Notes under the pieces: generated by a model
Seen by the model: the letters and a program-made list of their open reading frames with translations, nothing else
Database searches by the model: none
What the model was told of the DNA's origin: nothing
Made by a program: the position numbers and the translations under genes
In this document: positions 1-10,760 of the stretch, piece by piece
Numbering within the stretch: position 1 is the stretch's first letter
How the letters are laid out: every line of letters starts with the position of its first letter
From: Streptococcus equi subsp. equi
Lineage (GTDB): Bacteria > Bacillota > Bacilli > Lactobacillales > Streptococcaceae
Assembly (NCBI GenBank): GCA_900637675.1
Contig: LR134389.1
Span: 1,798,001-1,862,000, forward strand
DNA length: 64,000 nucleotides
Direction of reading: 5' to 3'

Positions 1-1392
1 TCAGAAGGCCTACAGCCTCTCCAGCAACGCGCCAGCTATCCAAAATATATGGATAATTACTTAAAACAGGTGATCGAGCAGGTAAAGGCTGAGACCAACA
101 AGGATATCTTTACCTCTGGTCTAAAGGTTTACACAAACATCATTCCAGAGGCTCAAAAAAAACTTTATGACATTTACAATTCTGAGGACTATGTGTATTA
201 CCCTGATGCTGACTTTCAGGTTGCCTCAACCGTTATTGATGTCACAAATGGACACGTTATCGCCCAATTAGGAGGACGCAATCAGGATACCAACGTTTCC
301 TTTGGAACCAATCAGGCTGTCTTAACCGATCGTGACTGGGGATCCACCATGAAGCCGATCACAGACTATGGACCTGCCATTGAGTCCGGTGCTTACAATT
401 CTACAGCTCAAACAACTAACGACTCTGTCTACTATTGGCCGGGGACACACACTCAGCTCTATAACTGGGACCGGAGATACTATGGTTGGATGACCATTCA
501 AGCTGCTCTCATGCAATCACGAAACGTCCCTGCAGTTAGGGCTCTAGAGGCGGCAGGTCTTAGCTATGCACAGTCCTTCCTCAGTGATCTAGGCATTAAT
601 TATCCAGAGATGCATTATTCAAACGCCATCTCAAGTAACAATAGCAGTTCTGATTCAAAATACGGTGCAAGCAGTGAAAAAATGGCTGCTGCCTATGCAG
701 CTTTTGCCAACGGTGGACTCTATTACAAGCCACAATACGTCAATAAAATTGAATTCAGCGATGGGACCAGCAAGGTCATCGAAAATAAGGGCAAGCGTGC
801 CATGAAAGAAACAACAGCCTATATGATGACTGATATGCTAAAAACGGTACTAACCTACGGTACAGGTACTGCTGCTGCTATCCCAGGAGTTGCACAGGCT
901 GGTAAAACTGGTACCTCAAACTATACCGATGAGGAGCTGGCACAAATTGTTGAGACACATGGACTATCTCCTGATTACGTGGGAACAATGGCGCCAGATG
1001 AAAACTTTGTCGGCTACACCAACCGATACGCTATGGCGGTTTGGACTGGTTATAAAAACCGTATGACGCCAATTTATGGCTACAGCCTAGAAATTGCTTC
1101 TCATGTTTATCGCAACATGATCAGCTATCTCACCGGCGGCTACAGCGACGATTGGACCATGCCAAGTGGGCTCTATCGTAGCGGCGGCTTCCTCTACCTA
1201 AGTGGTACCTATACAAACAGTAGCGATTATACAAGCTCTGTCTACAACAACCTCTATGGTAATAACAGCTCAGCTTCAAGCCAATCCTCAGATGAGGATA
1301 CAACTGAAGACAGCCACTCAGAAGCAAACGACAGCACAACGTCATCATCAGAGCAGCAATCAAGCTCCACCGATGATAAGAAAACCAACTGA
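1..1392 (+). CDS. pbp1A: Penicillin-binding protein 1A, C-terminal part (5' end outside window)
   Basis: This is the transpeptidase half of a bifunctional class A penicillin-binding protein that cross-links peptidoglycan outside the membrane. The frame is open from base 1, so the glycosyltransferase domain lies upstream of the window. All three active-site motifs are visible: STMK with the acylated serine near 343-354, SRN near 514-522 and KTGT near 901-912. The last 60 residues are a Ser/Thr/Asp-rich low-complexity tail ending in DDKKTN, usual for streptococcal PBP1a. The gene converges on pepC and shares a terminator with it. The family assignment is secure; the missing 5' part cannot be assessed. 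Confidence 0.95.
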   Translation, partial: SEGLQPLQQRASYPKYMDNYLKQVIEQVKAETNKDIFTSGLKVYTNIIPEAQKKLYDIYNSEDYVYYPDADFQVASTVIDVTNGHVIAQLGGRNQDTNVSFGTNQAVLTDRDWGSTMKPITDYGPAIESGAYNSTAQTTNDSVYYWPGTHTQLYNWDRRYYGWMTIQAALMQSRNVPAVRALEAAGLSYAQSFLSDLGINYPEMHYSNAISSNNSSSDSKYGASSEKMAAAYAAFANGGLYYKPQYVNKIEFSDGTSKVIENKGKRAMKETTAYMMTDMLKTVLTYGTGTAAAIPGVAQAGKTGTSNYTDEELAQIVETHGLSPDYVGTMAPDENFVGYTNRYAMAVWTGYKNRMTPIYGYSLEIASHVYRNMISYLTGGYSDDWTMPSGLYRSGGFLYLSGTYTNSSDYTSSVYNNLYGNNSSASSQSSDEDTTEDSHSEANDSTTSSSEQQSSSTDDKKTN

Positions 1393-1396
1393 TAAC

Positions 1397-1429
1397 AAAA
1401 ACTGGTTCAAATGTTCTGAACCAGTTTTT
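1397..1429. terminator. Bidirectional terminator between pbp1A and pepC
   Basis: A perfect 12-bp inverted repeat, AAAAACTGGTTC / GAACCAGTTTTT, with a 9-nt loop. It has A and T runs on opposite ends, so it can terminate both convergent genes. Confidence 0.9.
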
Positions 1430-1432
1430 CAA

Positions 1433-2770
1433 TTATTTGGCTAAGGCACCCATCGGATCCCAAGGGGCAAGTACCTGTGGTTCTGCCTCATAGGCTGCTA
1501 ATTCATCAGCTGTTAGTAGGTCCTTGCGAACAACAATCTGGTAAGTATACTCGTCCATCCAAGCATCAGAAGCAACAAAGTATCCTTTGTCACCAACCTT
1601 GTCTCCCCAAGAATTTTCAACCTTCCATTTGATAGGCTTACCAGTATCATCTAAATCAACACCTGTCAAAACCATAGCATGTGTCATTAAGCTTTCGCTG
1701 TAATCAAGGCGACCAGCCTTGTCTTGGCTCAACTGAATATCCATACCTGCCTGAAAATCATAGGTATTAAGGGCTAGAATCCCCTTTTGACGATCTGATA
1801 CCTGACCAACGTCTGAACCAAACCAAACGGACTCTCCAGCCTGCATTTGCTTAATAGCAAGCTCCTTGAAGCGCTCCATATCAAGATTAAGGTAGCGCAC
1901 CTCAGGACTGCCAACAACATTACCAAGCATATCAACCGTATAAGATTTGCCATAAGGCTTATCAGCTGTTGGGGCGTTGATAACAGACACATAATCAGAC
2001 AGCTTTAGACCAACATATTTTTCATAAAATGCCTGTGGTGTGATGCCCTTATCAGCATGATAGTGATTATCCTTATCACGATAAGCAAAATCAAATTGAC
2101 GAGGTGGCAAACCAAGATTCATGGCTAAGAAATTAAAGATTTCCTGAAGTAGCTCTTCTTTTTTAGCCTGTACTGCCTGATGATCAGCACCAGCACTGAT
2201 CACATCTCGAAGAATCTGAGCGTCCTGACGCAAGAGCTTATTGAGGTATTGATTTAGCTCACGACTATTGCTTGATGACACAGACTCTGGGTAGACTGAT
2301 TTTGGCACAACACCGTATTTTTCAAACAGGGCTACAACCATGTCCCACTGACCACCGTCTTGCTGCGGAACGTCCAAAAGAAACTTAACCCTACGGCTAG
2401 TCAAGGCTTGATCAGCAGTTGCAATCACCTGTTCCATAAACCAGTTTGATTTTTCGTATTTGTCCCAGAAAAAGGTGTGTGCTTGTGACAACTCAAAATC
2501 TTCTAATTTAAATTCTGAAATAAGCTTATGGCGAAAGGTGTTTAAGGCTGCAAACATCCAGCAACGACCTGAAGCCTTTTGATTAGAGACCTTATCCTTT
2601 GTCAAGTCAATGGAAAAGACAAAATCATTGTCGATCTCACTTTGTCTTGTCTCCAAGGATTTAAGCAAGCCATTGTGAGTGATGGCATTTTCAAGAGCTA
2701 AATATTTAGCATTAGCTTCATAATTAGCATATAGCTGTTCTGTAAATGTCTCTGTTAATACTGACATCAT
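1433..2770 (-). CDS. pepC: Aminopeptidase C (bleomycin hydrolase family, C1B)
   Basis: A 445-aa cytosolic thiol aminopeptidase that trims N-terminal residues from peptides, as expected in a peptide-importing streptococcus. The papain-like triad is present: Cys in SGRCWMF near residue 69, His in MTHAM near 363 and Asn in ENSWG near 385. The length matches the lactic acid bacterial PepC family. It is transcribed alone, with its own promoter at 2864-2891 and the terminator shared with pbp1A. A TTGACAG/CTGTCAA inverted repeat (2812-2840) lies in its leader. Confidence 0.95.
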   Translation of the reverse strand: MMSVLTETFTEQLYANYEANAKYLALENAITHNGLLKSLETRQSEIDNDFVFSIDLTKDKVSNQKASGRCWMFAALNTFRHKLISEFKLEDFELSQAHTFFWDKYEKSNWFMEQVIATADQALTSRRVKFLLDVPQQDGGQWDMVVALFEKYGVVPKSVYPESVSSSNSRELNQYLNKLLRQDAQILRDVISAGADHQAVQAKKEELLQEIFNFLAMNLGLPPRQFDFAYRDKDNHYHADKGITPQAFYEKYVGLKLSDYVSVINAPTADKPYGKSYTVDMLGNVVGSPEVRYLNLDMERFKELAIKQMQAGESVWFGSDVGQVSDRQKGILALNTYDFQAGMDIQLSQDKAGRLDYSESLMTHAMVLTGVDLDDTGKPIKWKVENSWGDKVGDKGYFVASDAWMDEYTYQIVVRKDLLTADELAAYEAEPQVLAPWDPMGALAK

Positions 2771-2811
2771 TTTCCTCCAAAGATAATAAATAACAACACC
2801 TAAAAATAAAG

Positions 2812-2840
2812 TTGACAGAAAAATCCATAAATACTGTCAA
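2812..2840 (-). promoter_or_regulatory. Inverted repeat in the pepC leader
   Basis: A 7-bp perfect inverted repeat, TTGACAG / CTGTCAA, with a 15-nt spacer lies between the pepC promoter and its start codon. It could be an operator or an mRNA hairpin. No regulator is assigned. Confidence 0.4.
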
Positions 2841-2863
2841 TTTCATTTTCAAGGATTACTTCT

Positions 2864-2891
2864 ATTATAGACCTTATTTGATATTCTTCAA
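2864..2891 (-). promoter_or_regulatory. Predicted pepC promoter
   Basis: On the minus strand, TTGAAG, a 16-nt spacer and TATAAT. This predicts a transcript start roughly 85-90 nt upstream of the pepC start codon. Confidence 0.6.
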
Positions 2892-3067
2892 GTAAAAAAA
2901 TTAGGCTAACTTAATTTTTTAAAGCTAAGCAGCAGCTTTCCAATAACCAGACAAAAAGCCATCTCAAAAGACGACAAAACCTGCTGGACTTTGAGCACCT
3001 AAACATGTCATATGTCCACCTCAGCATGAACTCAAAGAAGCTAGCTGTGTCTGGCTATGACTTCAGT

Positions 3068-3280
3068 TTAATCATTAGCTTGCCTTAGCCACAAAAGAAT
3101 CGTCTCCACTGTAGCAAAAGTGCTTGATATAACACCATCGGCTAAGTCAAGGGGCCCCTGATAGTTAACTGAAACATATGGCAAAGCTAAAACCAAAGAC
3201 TTCTTCTCCTTAAAGCCTCTGGTTTTTAGTTAGCTGAGCATTCTCCTTTATCTTGGCTGCTTTAAGATAGGGACAAATCA
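3068..3280 (-). pseudogene. Decayed open reading frame of unknown origin
   Basis: The 680-bp gap between pepC and nadE holds no intact gene. Its minus strand carries a protein-like stretch of about 53 codons that ends at a stop at 3068-3070 and contains LVLALPYVSVNYQGPLDLAD. A second stretch in another frame, ending KIKENAQLTKNQRL, would join it directly if one T near 3212 were removed. I do not recognise the family. It looks like the 3' remnant of a gene with a frameshift and no start. Nothing else was seen in this gap apart from the pepC promoter and the nadE terminator. Confidence 0.35.
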
Positions 3281-3303
3281 ACAACTACCCCAATCCCATT
3301 TAC

Positions 3304-3336
3304 AAAAAAGCCCTAAGTCAGAGCCTTCATAGGGCT
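3304..3336 (-). terminator. nadE terminator
   Basis: On the minus strand, an AGCCCTA / TAGGGCT stem with a 14-nt loop runs straight into TTTTTT. It lies about 120 nt beyond the nadE stop. Confidence 0.8.
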
Positions 3337-3454
3337 AAGGGTGAGGGAAGCTCTTAGGCAACAGCTACTGGATTTATGCCTAATAGAAGCTCCTGTCCCT
3401 CCTCACCTATTTAAAATAGCATTGGTTTATCTATAGCCTGTGTAGGTTTGAGGA

Positions 3455-4279
3455 TCACTTCCAAAAGTCATCAAAAATAGTAATTGGCAGATGGCGCTTG
3501 TGCTGCCCTTTATGCCACCAGTCTTCAATCCTTGCCTGAGCTTCAGCGGAAATCGTATGCCCCTCTAAGTAATCGTCTATCTCTTGATAAGTAACACCTA
3601 ATGCTACCTCATCTGCAAGTCCTGGCTTCTTATCCTCTAGATCTGCTGTTGGCACCTTCTCATAGAGGCTGGGGTCAGCCTTTAGCACCTTTAACAAGGC
3701 CTTACCCTGCCGCTTAGTCAAGCGAAAAAGGGGTAGAATATCCGCTCCGCCATCACCAAACTTAGTGAAAAAGCCCGTAACATTTTCGGCGGCATGATCT
3801 GTCCCAATGACAGCACCAGCTGTTTGACCAGCGATAGCATACTGACTAATCATACGCTGACGTGCCTTAATGTTTCCCTTATTAAAGTCAGAAATCTCAA
3901 GCCCTGCCGCCTCTAAGGCTCTTAGCTGACCATCAACAGCCTCTTTAATATTAACCGTCAAGGCTTGATCAGGTTGAATAAATGCTAAGGCTTTTTGTGC
4001 ATCTGCCTCATCTGCCTGAACACCATAGGGCAAGCGGACAGCGATAAATTGGTACTGCTCATCACCTGTTTCAGCGCGCAGCTCTTCAATCGCCATCTGA
4101 GCTAGCTTTCCGGCTAAGCTGGAATCCTGACCACCAGAAATCCCTAAGACATAAGTCTTTAAAAAAGGGTGCTTTAACAAATAAGCCTTTAAAAAATCAA
4201 CCGACTGGCGAATCTCCTGCTTAGGATCAATTACTGCTTTGACCTCAAGCTGACGAATGATATCCTCTTGTAATGTCAT
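3455..4279 (-). CDS. nadE: NH3-dependent NAD+ synthetase
   Basis: A 274-aa enzyme that amidates nicotinic acid adenine dinucleotide to NAD+ with ATP and ammonia, the last step of NAD synthesis. The PP-loop ATP pyrophosphatase motif SGGQDSS is at about residues 48-54, and [19 protein letters not shown] is the conserved substrate and magnesium region. There is no glutaminase domain, so it is the short ammonia-dependent form. Its ATG overlaps the pncB stop by 4 bp, so the two Preiss-Handler salvage steps are translationally coupled. Confidence 0.95.
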   Translation of the reverse strand: MTLQEDIIRQLEVKAVIDPKQEIRQSVDFLKAYLLKHPFLKTYVLGISGGQDSSLAGKLAQMAIEELRAETGDEQYQFIAVRLPYGVQADEADAQKALAFIQPDQALTVNIKEAVDGQLRALEAAGLEISDFNKGNIKARQRMISQYAIAGQTAGAVIGTDHAAENVTGFFTKFGDGGADILPLFRLTKRQGKALLKVLKADPSLYEKVPTADLEDKKPGLADEVALGVTYQEIDDYLEGHTISAEAQARIEDWWHKGQHKRHLPITIFDDFWK

Positions 4280-5736
4280 ATCAAATCACTCCTTTTACAG
4301 GCTTCCTTGCGGATTTTGTCAATAAGATGCATCTTATTTTGCCAAACATCAAGCGCAAGATCCACAGGGTAATGCTGCGGATTCAAGACACGCTTATATT
4401 CGTCCCAAAGCTTATCAAATTCCTTTCTAGCATAAGCCTTGATGTCTTTTAAGCTTGGCAGCTGATAAACGAGCTTTCCTTTATCAAAAATATCTACTAG
4501 CAAAGGAACAGCATCAAAATCTCTGACGGTTTTATTAATGTAGGTATAAGTCGGGTGGAACATGTGAATTTCCTCTAGGTCATTGACATTAACACCTGTA
4601 AAGGTGATGTAATCGCCTTCTGACTTGCCCTTTTCGCGGCTGGTAATTCGCCAAACCTGCTTTTTACCTGGTGTTGATACCTTTTCTGCATTATTTGATA
4701 GCTTGATAGTATCGCGCATGGTACCATCTGCCTGCTCTATCGAAACAATCTTATAAACCGCTCCCAGAGCTGGTTGATCATAGGCTGTAATCAATTTTGT
4801 TCCAACACCCCAAACGTCAATTTTAGCTTTTTGCATTTTCAGGTTGAGAATTGTATTTTCATCTAAATCATTGGAAGCGTAAATCTTAGCCTCTGTGAAG
4901 CCGGCAGCATCCAGCTGCTGGCGTACCCTTTTAGATAGGTAAGCAAGGTCACCAGAATCCAGACGAACACCCAAGAAATTAATCTTATCACCTAATTCCT
5001 TGGCCACACGAATAGCTGTTGGGACACCTACCCTCAAGGTATCATAGGTATCAACCAAGAAAATACAATCCTTGTGCACACTGGCATAGGCCTTGAAAGC
5101 ATCATAATCATTACCATAGGCCTGTACCAGAGCATGTGCATGCGTGCCAGACACAGGAATGTCAAAACGCTTTCCGGCACGAACGTTACTAGTTGCGTCT
5201 GCTCCGCCAATAATGGCAGCACGTGTCCCCCAAACAGCAGCGTCCATCTCCTGAGCGCGGCGTGTCCCAAACTCTAAAAGTGGCTCATCTTCAATAACAG
5301 AGCGAATACGAGCTGCCTTTGTAGCAATCAAGGTTTGGAAATTCACGATATTCAAAAGAGCTGTTTCTACTAGCTGACATTGACCTAAAGGTCCCTCAAC
5401 CTGAACAATAGGCTCATTGGCAAAGACCAAGTCTCCCTCTTGTGCTGAGCGAATCGTTAGCTCTAAACGAAGCTCTCTGAGATAGGTCAAAAAAGCAGGG
5501 CTGTAGCCTAGCTCCTTCAAATAAGCCAAATCGGTCTCAGAAAAGGTCAATTGCTCAAGGTATTCTACGATTCGTTGTAGACCAGCAAAAACTGCATAGC
5601 CATTGTTAAAAGGCTCTCTACGAAAATAAACCTCAAAGACAGCATTACGATTATGAATGCCCTGCTCAAAATAAACCTGCATCATATTTAATTGATATAA
5701 ATCAGTATGAAGGGTTAAGCTATCATCTCTGTACAT
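4276..5736 (-). CDS. pncB: Nicotinate phosphoribosyltransferase
   Basis: A 486-aa enzyme that joins nicotinate to PRPP to give nicotinate mononucleotide, the entry step of NAD salvage. The N-terminal [16 protein letters not shown] block, EFGTRRAQ near residue 157 and [15 protein letters not shown] near 197 are family signatures. It is the first gene of a pncB-nadE operon. A TATAAT-type -10 box sits in the AT-rich stretch around 5762-5775, with AAGGAG just upstream of the start. Confidence 0.95.
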   Translation of the reverse strand: MYRDDSLTLHTDLYQLNMMQVYFEQGIHNRNAVFEVYFRREPFNNGYAVFAGLQRIVEYLEQLTFSETDLAYLKELGYSPAFLTYLRELRLELTIRSAQEGDLVFANEPIVQVEGPLGQCQLVETALLNIVNFQTLIATKAARIRSVIEDEPLLEFGTRRAQEMDAAVWGTRAAIIGGADATSNVRAGKRFDIPVSGTHAHALVQAYGNDYDAFKAYASVHKDCIFLVDTYDTLRVGVPTAIRVAKELGDKINFLGVRLDSGDLAYLSKRVRQQLDAAGFTEAKIYASNDLDENTILNLKMQKAKIDVWGVGTKLITAYDQPALGAVYKIVSIEQADGTMRDTIKLSNNAEKVSTPGKKQVWRITSREKGKSEGDYITFTGVNVNDLEEIHMFHPTYTYINKTVRDFDAVPLLVDIFDKGKLVYQLPSLKDIKAYARKEFDKLWDEYKRVLNPQHYPVDLALDVWQNKMHLIDKIRKEACKRSDLI

Positions 5737-5956
5737 ATAAGTAACTCCTTAACATAATTGTTATTATTATACCATATTTTTGGCATAGACCTGTAAGATT
5801 CAACTAAAATCCTCTGCTCAAGCTTTCTAAAAAAGAAGCCTTGAGCTGCTATTAAGCCTGACATATTTTTTGCCAGTACCTTCCTAAAAAGTCTATAGCA
5901 CAAGGGCTTATGGCTTTTTAACAAAAGCAGTTTCAGTTGATAGCATTCATAAAAAA

Positions 5957-5997
5957 AGATTGAAGAAATTGACCAAAATAGCCCCTTTCTTCAATCT
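5957..5997 (-). terminator. Terminator of the amino-acid permease gene (GATTGAAG family)
   Basis: A perfect 12-bp stem, AGATTGAAGAAA / TTTCTTCAATCT, followed on the minus strand by seven T. The same stem core recurs at 57.7, 59.5 and 63.8 kb. Confidence 0.9.
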
Positions 5998-6011
5998 ATT
6001 TAACTCACACC

Positions 6012-7406
6012 TTAGCCTTTTAACGCTTTTTTACACTTGAGCTGACTGTAGCAGCCAAAGACTAGAATCCAAATGCTAGCACCAATTGCCCCGATATAGG
6101 TGGACTTCTGTAAAAACAGTGAAATAAAAACAAAGGCAAAAAAGGCTAGGGTCAATGGTGTTGTTAGCTGATAACTTGGCATCAAATAACCATCTGGCAT
6201 AAAGTCACTGGACTGACGATATTTCCAATGCGCAAGCATGGTCAAAGCATAAATCGCAATATAAACACCAGATGATGAGGCCGTAATCAGCGAAAAGGCA
6301 TCTGCAACACCGGGCAGGATATTAATCAAGGCCGACACCCCAACAGCAACAGCAGAAGCAATAATAGCCCTACTTGGTACCCCTTGACGAGATAGGGTGT
6401 TAATCCTCAAGGCTTTAGTAAGAGCATTTGGGGTCTCATTAGCGATTTGATACAAATGCCGACCTGTCGAATACAGGGTCGAATTTAGGGCTGATGCTGC
6501 TGATGTTAAGACCACAAAATTAATTAAAGCAGCAGCCCATTTAATCCCAATCAGCTTAAAGACCATCACAAAGGGAGACTCGTCCGTAGGCAACTGATAC
6601 CAAGGCACAATCGCCATAATAGACACCAAAGCACCAACGTAAAAAATGACAATCCGCATCGGAATCTCTTGGATGGCCTTGGGCAAGACCTTTCTAGGAT
6701 TTGCGGTCTCTGAGGTTGTAATACCAACAAATTCGATGGCCTGATAGGCAAAGAAAACCATCTGAAAGGCCATGAAAAATTTCAACTTCCCATTCGGAAA
6801 TAGTGAAAAATGATCCACAATATTGGCAAGGCTGGCATGACCGACATGCGTTTCAAAGCCCGTTAGAACCATAAAAACGGCTGTTGCAATCAAGGCTAAA
6901 ATCGCAACAATCTTAATCATGGCAAACCAAAATTCAGTCTCTCCAAAGACCCGCACAGCAATTAAATTGATGGAGCTAAGCAACACCAAAAAAACGAGCT
7001 GAATCAGCCAAGATGGCCAAGCAGGAAACCAAAACTGAACATAGGAGGCGACAGCTGTAATCTCTGCCATGCCAATAAAGATCAGGGAAATCCAGTAAGA
7101 AAGCCCAGAAAAATAGCCCCAGCCTGGCCCAATATATTTTGTAATGAAATTGATAAAGGTATGCTGATCCGGATCATAGTATAGCATCTCACCAATAGCC
7201 CGCATCATCAAAAACATAAAGACACCTGTAATCATGTAAACAAAGATAATAGACGGACCCGTTAAGGCAATAGAACGACCAGCTCCTAGAAAGAGACCTG
7301 TTCCAATAGTGCCTGCTATCGCAATGAGCTGAACATGTCGGTTTTGCAGCCCCCTTACCATGCCATTCTCAAGTTCTTTAGTGCTTTTAGCTTCTTTTGT
7401 AGACAT
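6012..7406 (-). CDS. Amino-acid permease, APC superfamily
   Basis: A 464-aa polytopic membrane protein with about 12 hydrophobic segments, belonging to the proton-coupled amino acid transporter family of AroP, LysP and AapA. The first helix carries the conserved GTIGTGLFLGAG. The second ATG (7406) was chosen because GGAGAG lies 5 nt upstream; the ATG at 7418 has no ribosome site. Substrate cannot be read from the sequence; a broad neutral, aromatic or D-amino acid role is possible. It is monocistronic, ending at a strong terminator. Confidence 0.85.
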   Translation of the reverse strand: MSTKEAKSTKELENGMVRGLQNRHVQLIAIAGTIGTGLFLGAGRSIALTGPSIIFVYMITGVFMFLMMRAIGEMLYYDPDQHTFINFITKYIGPGWGYFSGLSYWISLIFIGMAEITAVASYVQFWFPAWPSWLIQLVFLVLLSSINLIAVRVFGETEFWFAMIKIVAILALIATAVFMVLTGFETHVGHASLANIVDHFSLFPNGKLKFFMAFQMVFFAYQAIEFVGITTSETANPRKVLPKAIQEIPMRIVIFYVGALVSIMAIVPWYQLPTDESPFVMVFKLIGIKWAAALINFVVLTSAASALNSTLYSTGRHLYQIANETPNALTKALRINTLSRQGVPSRAIIASAVAVGVSALINILPGVADAFSLITASSSGVYIAIYALTMLAHWKYRQSSDFMPDGYLMPSYQLTTPLTLAFFAFVFISLFLQKSTYIGAIGASIWILVFGCYSQLKCKKALKG

Positions 7407-7525
7407 TTGACTCTCCATTCAATTAAAAAAACACCACTATTATATCTGTTTTTCAGAAAATGTTCAACTTTCTCTAAGGCTTGCAAACTAAAAAGGCCAA
7501 CCAAGCCTTTTTAGCGTTAACCTTT

Positions 7526-8443
7526 TTAAGATGATAGGCTTTCAATGTAATGGTAGACGCCTTGACCGGCAATGGCACCATCTCCAACTGCTGTTGTGAT
7601 CTGACGCAGCTGCTTTTGACGAACATCACCGACAGCAAAAATACCAGGAATACTTGTCTTCATTTGATCGTCTGTCACAATCCAGCCCTCTTGATTGGTA
7701 ATGCCTAGCTCAGATACCATTTGAGTAACCGGAATCAAGCCGACATAGATAAAGACACCACCAAAGTCATGGCTAGTCACTTGACCTGTTTTGACATTTT
7801 CAATCACAACATTAGAGACCTTAATATCGTTTCCTTGAATCTCCTTGACAACAGAATCCCAGATAAAATCAAGCTTTTCGTTGGCAAAAGCACGCTCCTG
7901 CAAGATCTTTTGGGCACGCAGCTGATCACGACGATGCACAATCGTTACTTTCTTAGCGAACTGGGTCAGGTAGATGGCTTCCTCAACTGCTGAATCTCCT
8001 CCTCCTACAACTAATAACTCCTGATTGCGAAAGAAAGCACCATCACAGACCGCACAATAAGAAACACCTCGACTGGTGTACTCCTCTTCTCCAGCAACAC
8101 CTAAAAGACGATGCTTTGCTCCTGTCGCGACAATCACTGTTTTAGTATCGTAGTGCGTATCTTCTGTGTACACACGCTTATAATCACCACAATCCTCAAC
8201 CCTTTGAACAATGCCATAAATGTTTTCAACCTTAAATTTTTCAAGCGGCTCATACATCTTTAACGATAGCTCTGGTCCTGAAATGTGATCATAGCCAGGA
8301 TAATTTTCAATATCTGATGTGTTATTCATTTGACCGCCAGGTGCCCCCTGCTCAATAATGCCAACTCGTAGGTTACTACGTGCTGCATATAAAGCAGCTG
8401 TCATACCAGCAGGTCCTGATCCAATAATGAGTGTATCGTACAT
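7526..8443 (-). CDS. trxB: Thioredoxin reductase
   Basis: A 305-aa NADPH:thioredoxin oxidoreductase of the cytosolic disulfide-reducing system. The FAD-binding GSGPAG is at residues 8-13, the redox-active CAVC near 132-135, the NADPH-binding GGGDSA near 152 and the C-terminal FAD motif FAVGDVR near 268. The length is standard for low-molecular-weight TrxR. The DUF4059 gene lies 60 bp upstream in the same orientation, a common streptococcal neighbour. Confidence 0.95.
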   Translation of the reverse strand: MYDTLIIGSGPAGMTAALYAARSNLRVGIIEQGAPGGQMNNTSDIENYPGYDHISGPELSLKMYEPLEKFKVENIYGIVQRVEDCGDYKRVYTEDTHYDTKTVIVATGAKHRLLGVAGEEEYTSRGVSYCAVCDGAFFRNQELLVVGGGDSAVEEAIYLTQFAKKVTIVHRRDQLRAQKILQERAFANEKLDFIWDSVVKEIQGNDIKVSNVVIENVKTGQVTSHDFGGVFIYVGLIPVTQMVSELGITNQEGWIVTDDQMKTSIPGIFAVGDVRQKQLRQITTAVGDGAIAGQGVYHYIESLSS

Positions 8444-8502
8444 GGGTTAACTCCTCTTAATAGTCTTGTCATCATTTTAACAATAGCTACATCGTATTGC
8501 AA

Positions 8503-8730
8503 TTATTTCGCCTTCAATACCACCAGAATGCTCATAAAGGCAAAGGACAAAATCGGAATCGTCAAAATAGCAACCATAATCATCTCATATAAAAATGCCT
8601 GTCTCTGGAGAATGGTTTTATCCTTTTTGGTCACAGCACGCCATAAAATCCACAAAAGACAAAGCATGACCATCGTAATAGCTGCTAACAACAGACCTTC
8701 CAAATAAAAGCGAAAAATTTCTACTAACAT
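8503..8730 (-). CDS. DUF4059 family small membrane protein
   Basis: A 75-aa protein with two hydrophobic segments (residues 12-32 and 50-71) separated by a basic loop, RAVTKKDK. It resembles the DUF4059 proteins found beside trxB and a polar amino-acid ABC transporter in streptococci. No function is known. It sits between the ABC ATPase gene and trxB on the same strand, so cotranscription is likely. Confidence 0.7.
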   Translation of the reverse strand: MLVEIFRFYLEGLLLAAITMVMLCLLWILWRAVTKKDKTILQRQAFLYEMIMVAILTIPILSFAFMSILVVLKAK

Positions 8731-8839
8731 CTTTATCTACCTGATTACCATAACCTTTTTTCATGGCAGCTTAGCTTTTAAGCACATACAAGAAAAGCCT
8801 AGCCTACCTAGACCTTTTTATTATATCAAAAGCCGGCTT

Positions 8840-9582
8840 TTAAATATACGTTTTTGCATAGTTTGCAAAAAATTCCTTTGTTCTTGCTTCCTTAGGGTGT
8901 CTAAAGATCTGCTCAGGAGCTCCCTCTTCAAGAATTTTCCCCTTGTCTAAAAAAAGCACCCTATCTGCAACCTGATAAACAAAAGCCATATCATGACTCA
9001 CTAAAATCATCGTTTGACCTGCCTTGGCAGCATCAATAATAGACCGTTCAACCTCTCCAACCAGCTCAGGATCCAAGGCTGAGGTAGGCTCATCTAATAA
9101 TAGCACATCTGGCTTCATGGCTAAAGCACGCGCAATAGCAACCCTTTGCTTTTGACCGCCAGATAAATGACGAGGGTAATGGTTTTCACGATCAGACAAG
9201 CCAACCTTAGCTAATTCTGCTCTAGCTATGTCTGTTGCTTCTTGGTCAGACAGTTTTTTAACTATTTTAATCCTTCCTTGACATTGTCAAGCGCTGTGCG
9301 GCGTTCAAAGAGGTTAAATTGCTGAAAGACCATCGCTAATTTTCGTCTAAGCGTTAGAATGTCTTCTTTTGTGATGTGTTCAAAGTCAACTGCAAAGTCA
9401 TCAATCGTAATACTTCCTGTATCTGGCTGTTCAAGATAATTCATGCTTCTAAGGAAGGTTGATTTTCCTGCACCTGATGCACCAACCAGAGCTATAACCT
9501 GCCCTTTTTCAATCGTCACCGTTAAATCGTCTAAGATCTTTTGTCCAGAGAAGGACTTGGTTAAATGAGTTACCTTAATCAT
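8840..9582 (-). CDS. Polar amino-acid ABC transporter ATPase, frameshifted by one base
   Basis: This is the cytosolic ATPase of a type-3 (polar amino acid) ABC importer. Walker A GASGAGKS is near residue 35, the Q-loop MVFQQFNLF near 85, the signature LSGGQKQR near 136 and Walker B VLLLDEPTSALDP near 155. The frame breaks at 9265-9268, where GGATTAAAATAG brings a stop into frame. Adding one A to that run restores EGLKIVKKLSDQEA and one continuous 247-aa protein, the usual length for the family. Its ATG overlaps the permease stop by one base. It is either a real pseudogene or a sequencing error; the latter is favoured because five other A/T-run deletions occur in the window. Confidence 0.8.
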
Positions 9583-10385
9583 TAGCGCAATTCTCCTATC
9601 TTGCTATTATTTGTTGGGATTGGTGCTTTGATAGCCATGTTATATTCAATTAGGCGACCAGCCTGTTCTATCAAAATACTAATGCCCCAATAAACTAAGG
9701 CAACTGAGATGTAACGTTCAAAATAACGATAATCTGCTCCCCCTAGAATCTGTGCCTGTGCAAACATTTCAACGATACCTGCATTGAAGGCCAGAGAGGT
9801 TCCCTTTGTCAGGCCTATCAACCCATTAATCAAGGTCGGTGTTGCCACAACAGCGGCATTTGGAATGATAACTCGGCGATAAACCTGAGCAGAGGTCATT
9901 CCTAGGCTCTTAGCAGCCTCAATTTCGCCTGTGTGAACAGATTGAATCGCAGCTCTAATGGTTTCACTCGTATAAGCAGCTTCATTGAAGGCAAAGGCGG
10001 TAATCGCAAAGATAGAAGCCGGAATAGCGTTGATATTCCAATCAAAGCCATAGCGTTGATTTAAGAATTTCAGAAAAAGAGGAATACCATAGTAGCTCAG
10101 CATTAGCTGAACCAATATGGGGGTTCCACGCAAAAAGCTAACAAAAACCGCTTGAATCGGATAAAGAATGCGAACCCTGTTGATTTTGACAATGGCAAAA
10201 ACCAAGGCCAAAAAAAGACCCAAGGCAGCACCAGCTATCGTCAAACCAAGTGTGATTGGCAGACGCCTGATAATATCTGGAATGGCATCAAAAACAGCAT
10301 GCCAGCTAAACAGCTTCCCTTCTGGGATCAACGAGATGAGCTTGTCATACCAAGCCCACCCACTTGTTAAAAACGTAGATGTCAT
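9582..10385 (-). CDS. Polar amino-acid ABC transporter permease
   Basis: A 267-aa inner-membrane permease of the HisM/GlnP type. The conserved cytoplasmic coupling loop EIEAAKSLGMTSAQVYRRV is near residue 170, and there are about five hydrophobic segments. The start at 10385 was chosen because AAGGGG lies about 7 nt upstream; an in-frame ATG at 10424 has no ribosome site. It overlaps the ATPase gene by one base. Its partner binding protein is probably the gene at 10761, although 375 bp separate them. Confidence 0.85.
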   Translation of the reverse strand: MTSTFLTSGWAWYDKLISLIPEGKLFSWHAVFDAIPDIIRRLPITLGLTIAGAALGLFLALVFAIVKINRVRILYPIQAVFVSFLRGTPILVQLMLSYYGIPLFLKFLNQRYGFDWNINAIPASIFAITAFAFNEAAYTSETIRAAIQSVHTGEIEAAKSLGMTSAQVYRRVIIPNAAVVATPTLINGLIGLTKGTSLAFNAGIVEMFAQAQILGGADYRYFERYISVALVYWGISILIEQAGRLIEYNMAIKAPIPTNNSKIGELR

Positions 10386-10760
10386 GTATCGCCCCTTTAT
10401 ACTGGTTTGTCTCAATATTTTCATTTTAACATTCTTGAGATGTCATGTAAAATAGTAAATCCGCATGATAATGATAAGAAAAGCCTATCGCAGAGGATAG
10501 GACTCAAACAAAGGAAAAAACTCTTTGAAATACCGTTAACAGTAGCCTCTTGGAGCTACCAAGCTTGAACTTGAGCCGAACTCTCAAAGCCTCCAAGTGG
10601 CTAATTCTCAAAGAATATAGCCACTGGTACAAGACTAACAATCAGCTACTAGGCCAAAAAGGTCAAAAGCTTGGCTAGCTGGCACAGCTAACTGCCTCAA
10701 AGGCTAGGTCAACGAAAGATTGAAGCCTGCCCAGGGCTTGAGGGCTTTTAGCCCTGTCAA
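10386..10760. other. Intergenic 375 bp, no gene seen
   Basis: No open frame with coding character was found. A short AGGGC/GCCCT palindrome at 10741-10755 directly follows the binding-protein gene, but it has no T run, so it is weak as a terminator. A half copy of the GATTGAAG terminator stem occurs near 10708. Confidence 0.4.

Noticed and set aside
1130..1444. Frames on both strands over the pbp1A tail
   Set aside because: Composition follows the Ser/Thr repeat of the real gene; they cross the shared terminator.
9265..9268. Programmed frameshift in the ABC ATPase
   Set aside because: No slippery heptamer in the right frame, and five similar A-run losses occur nearby; error or mutation is simpler.
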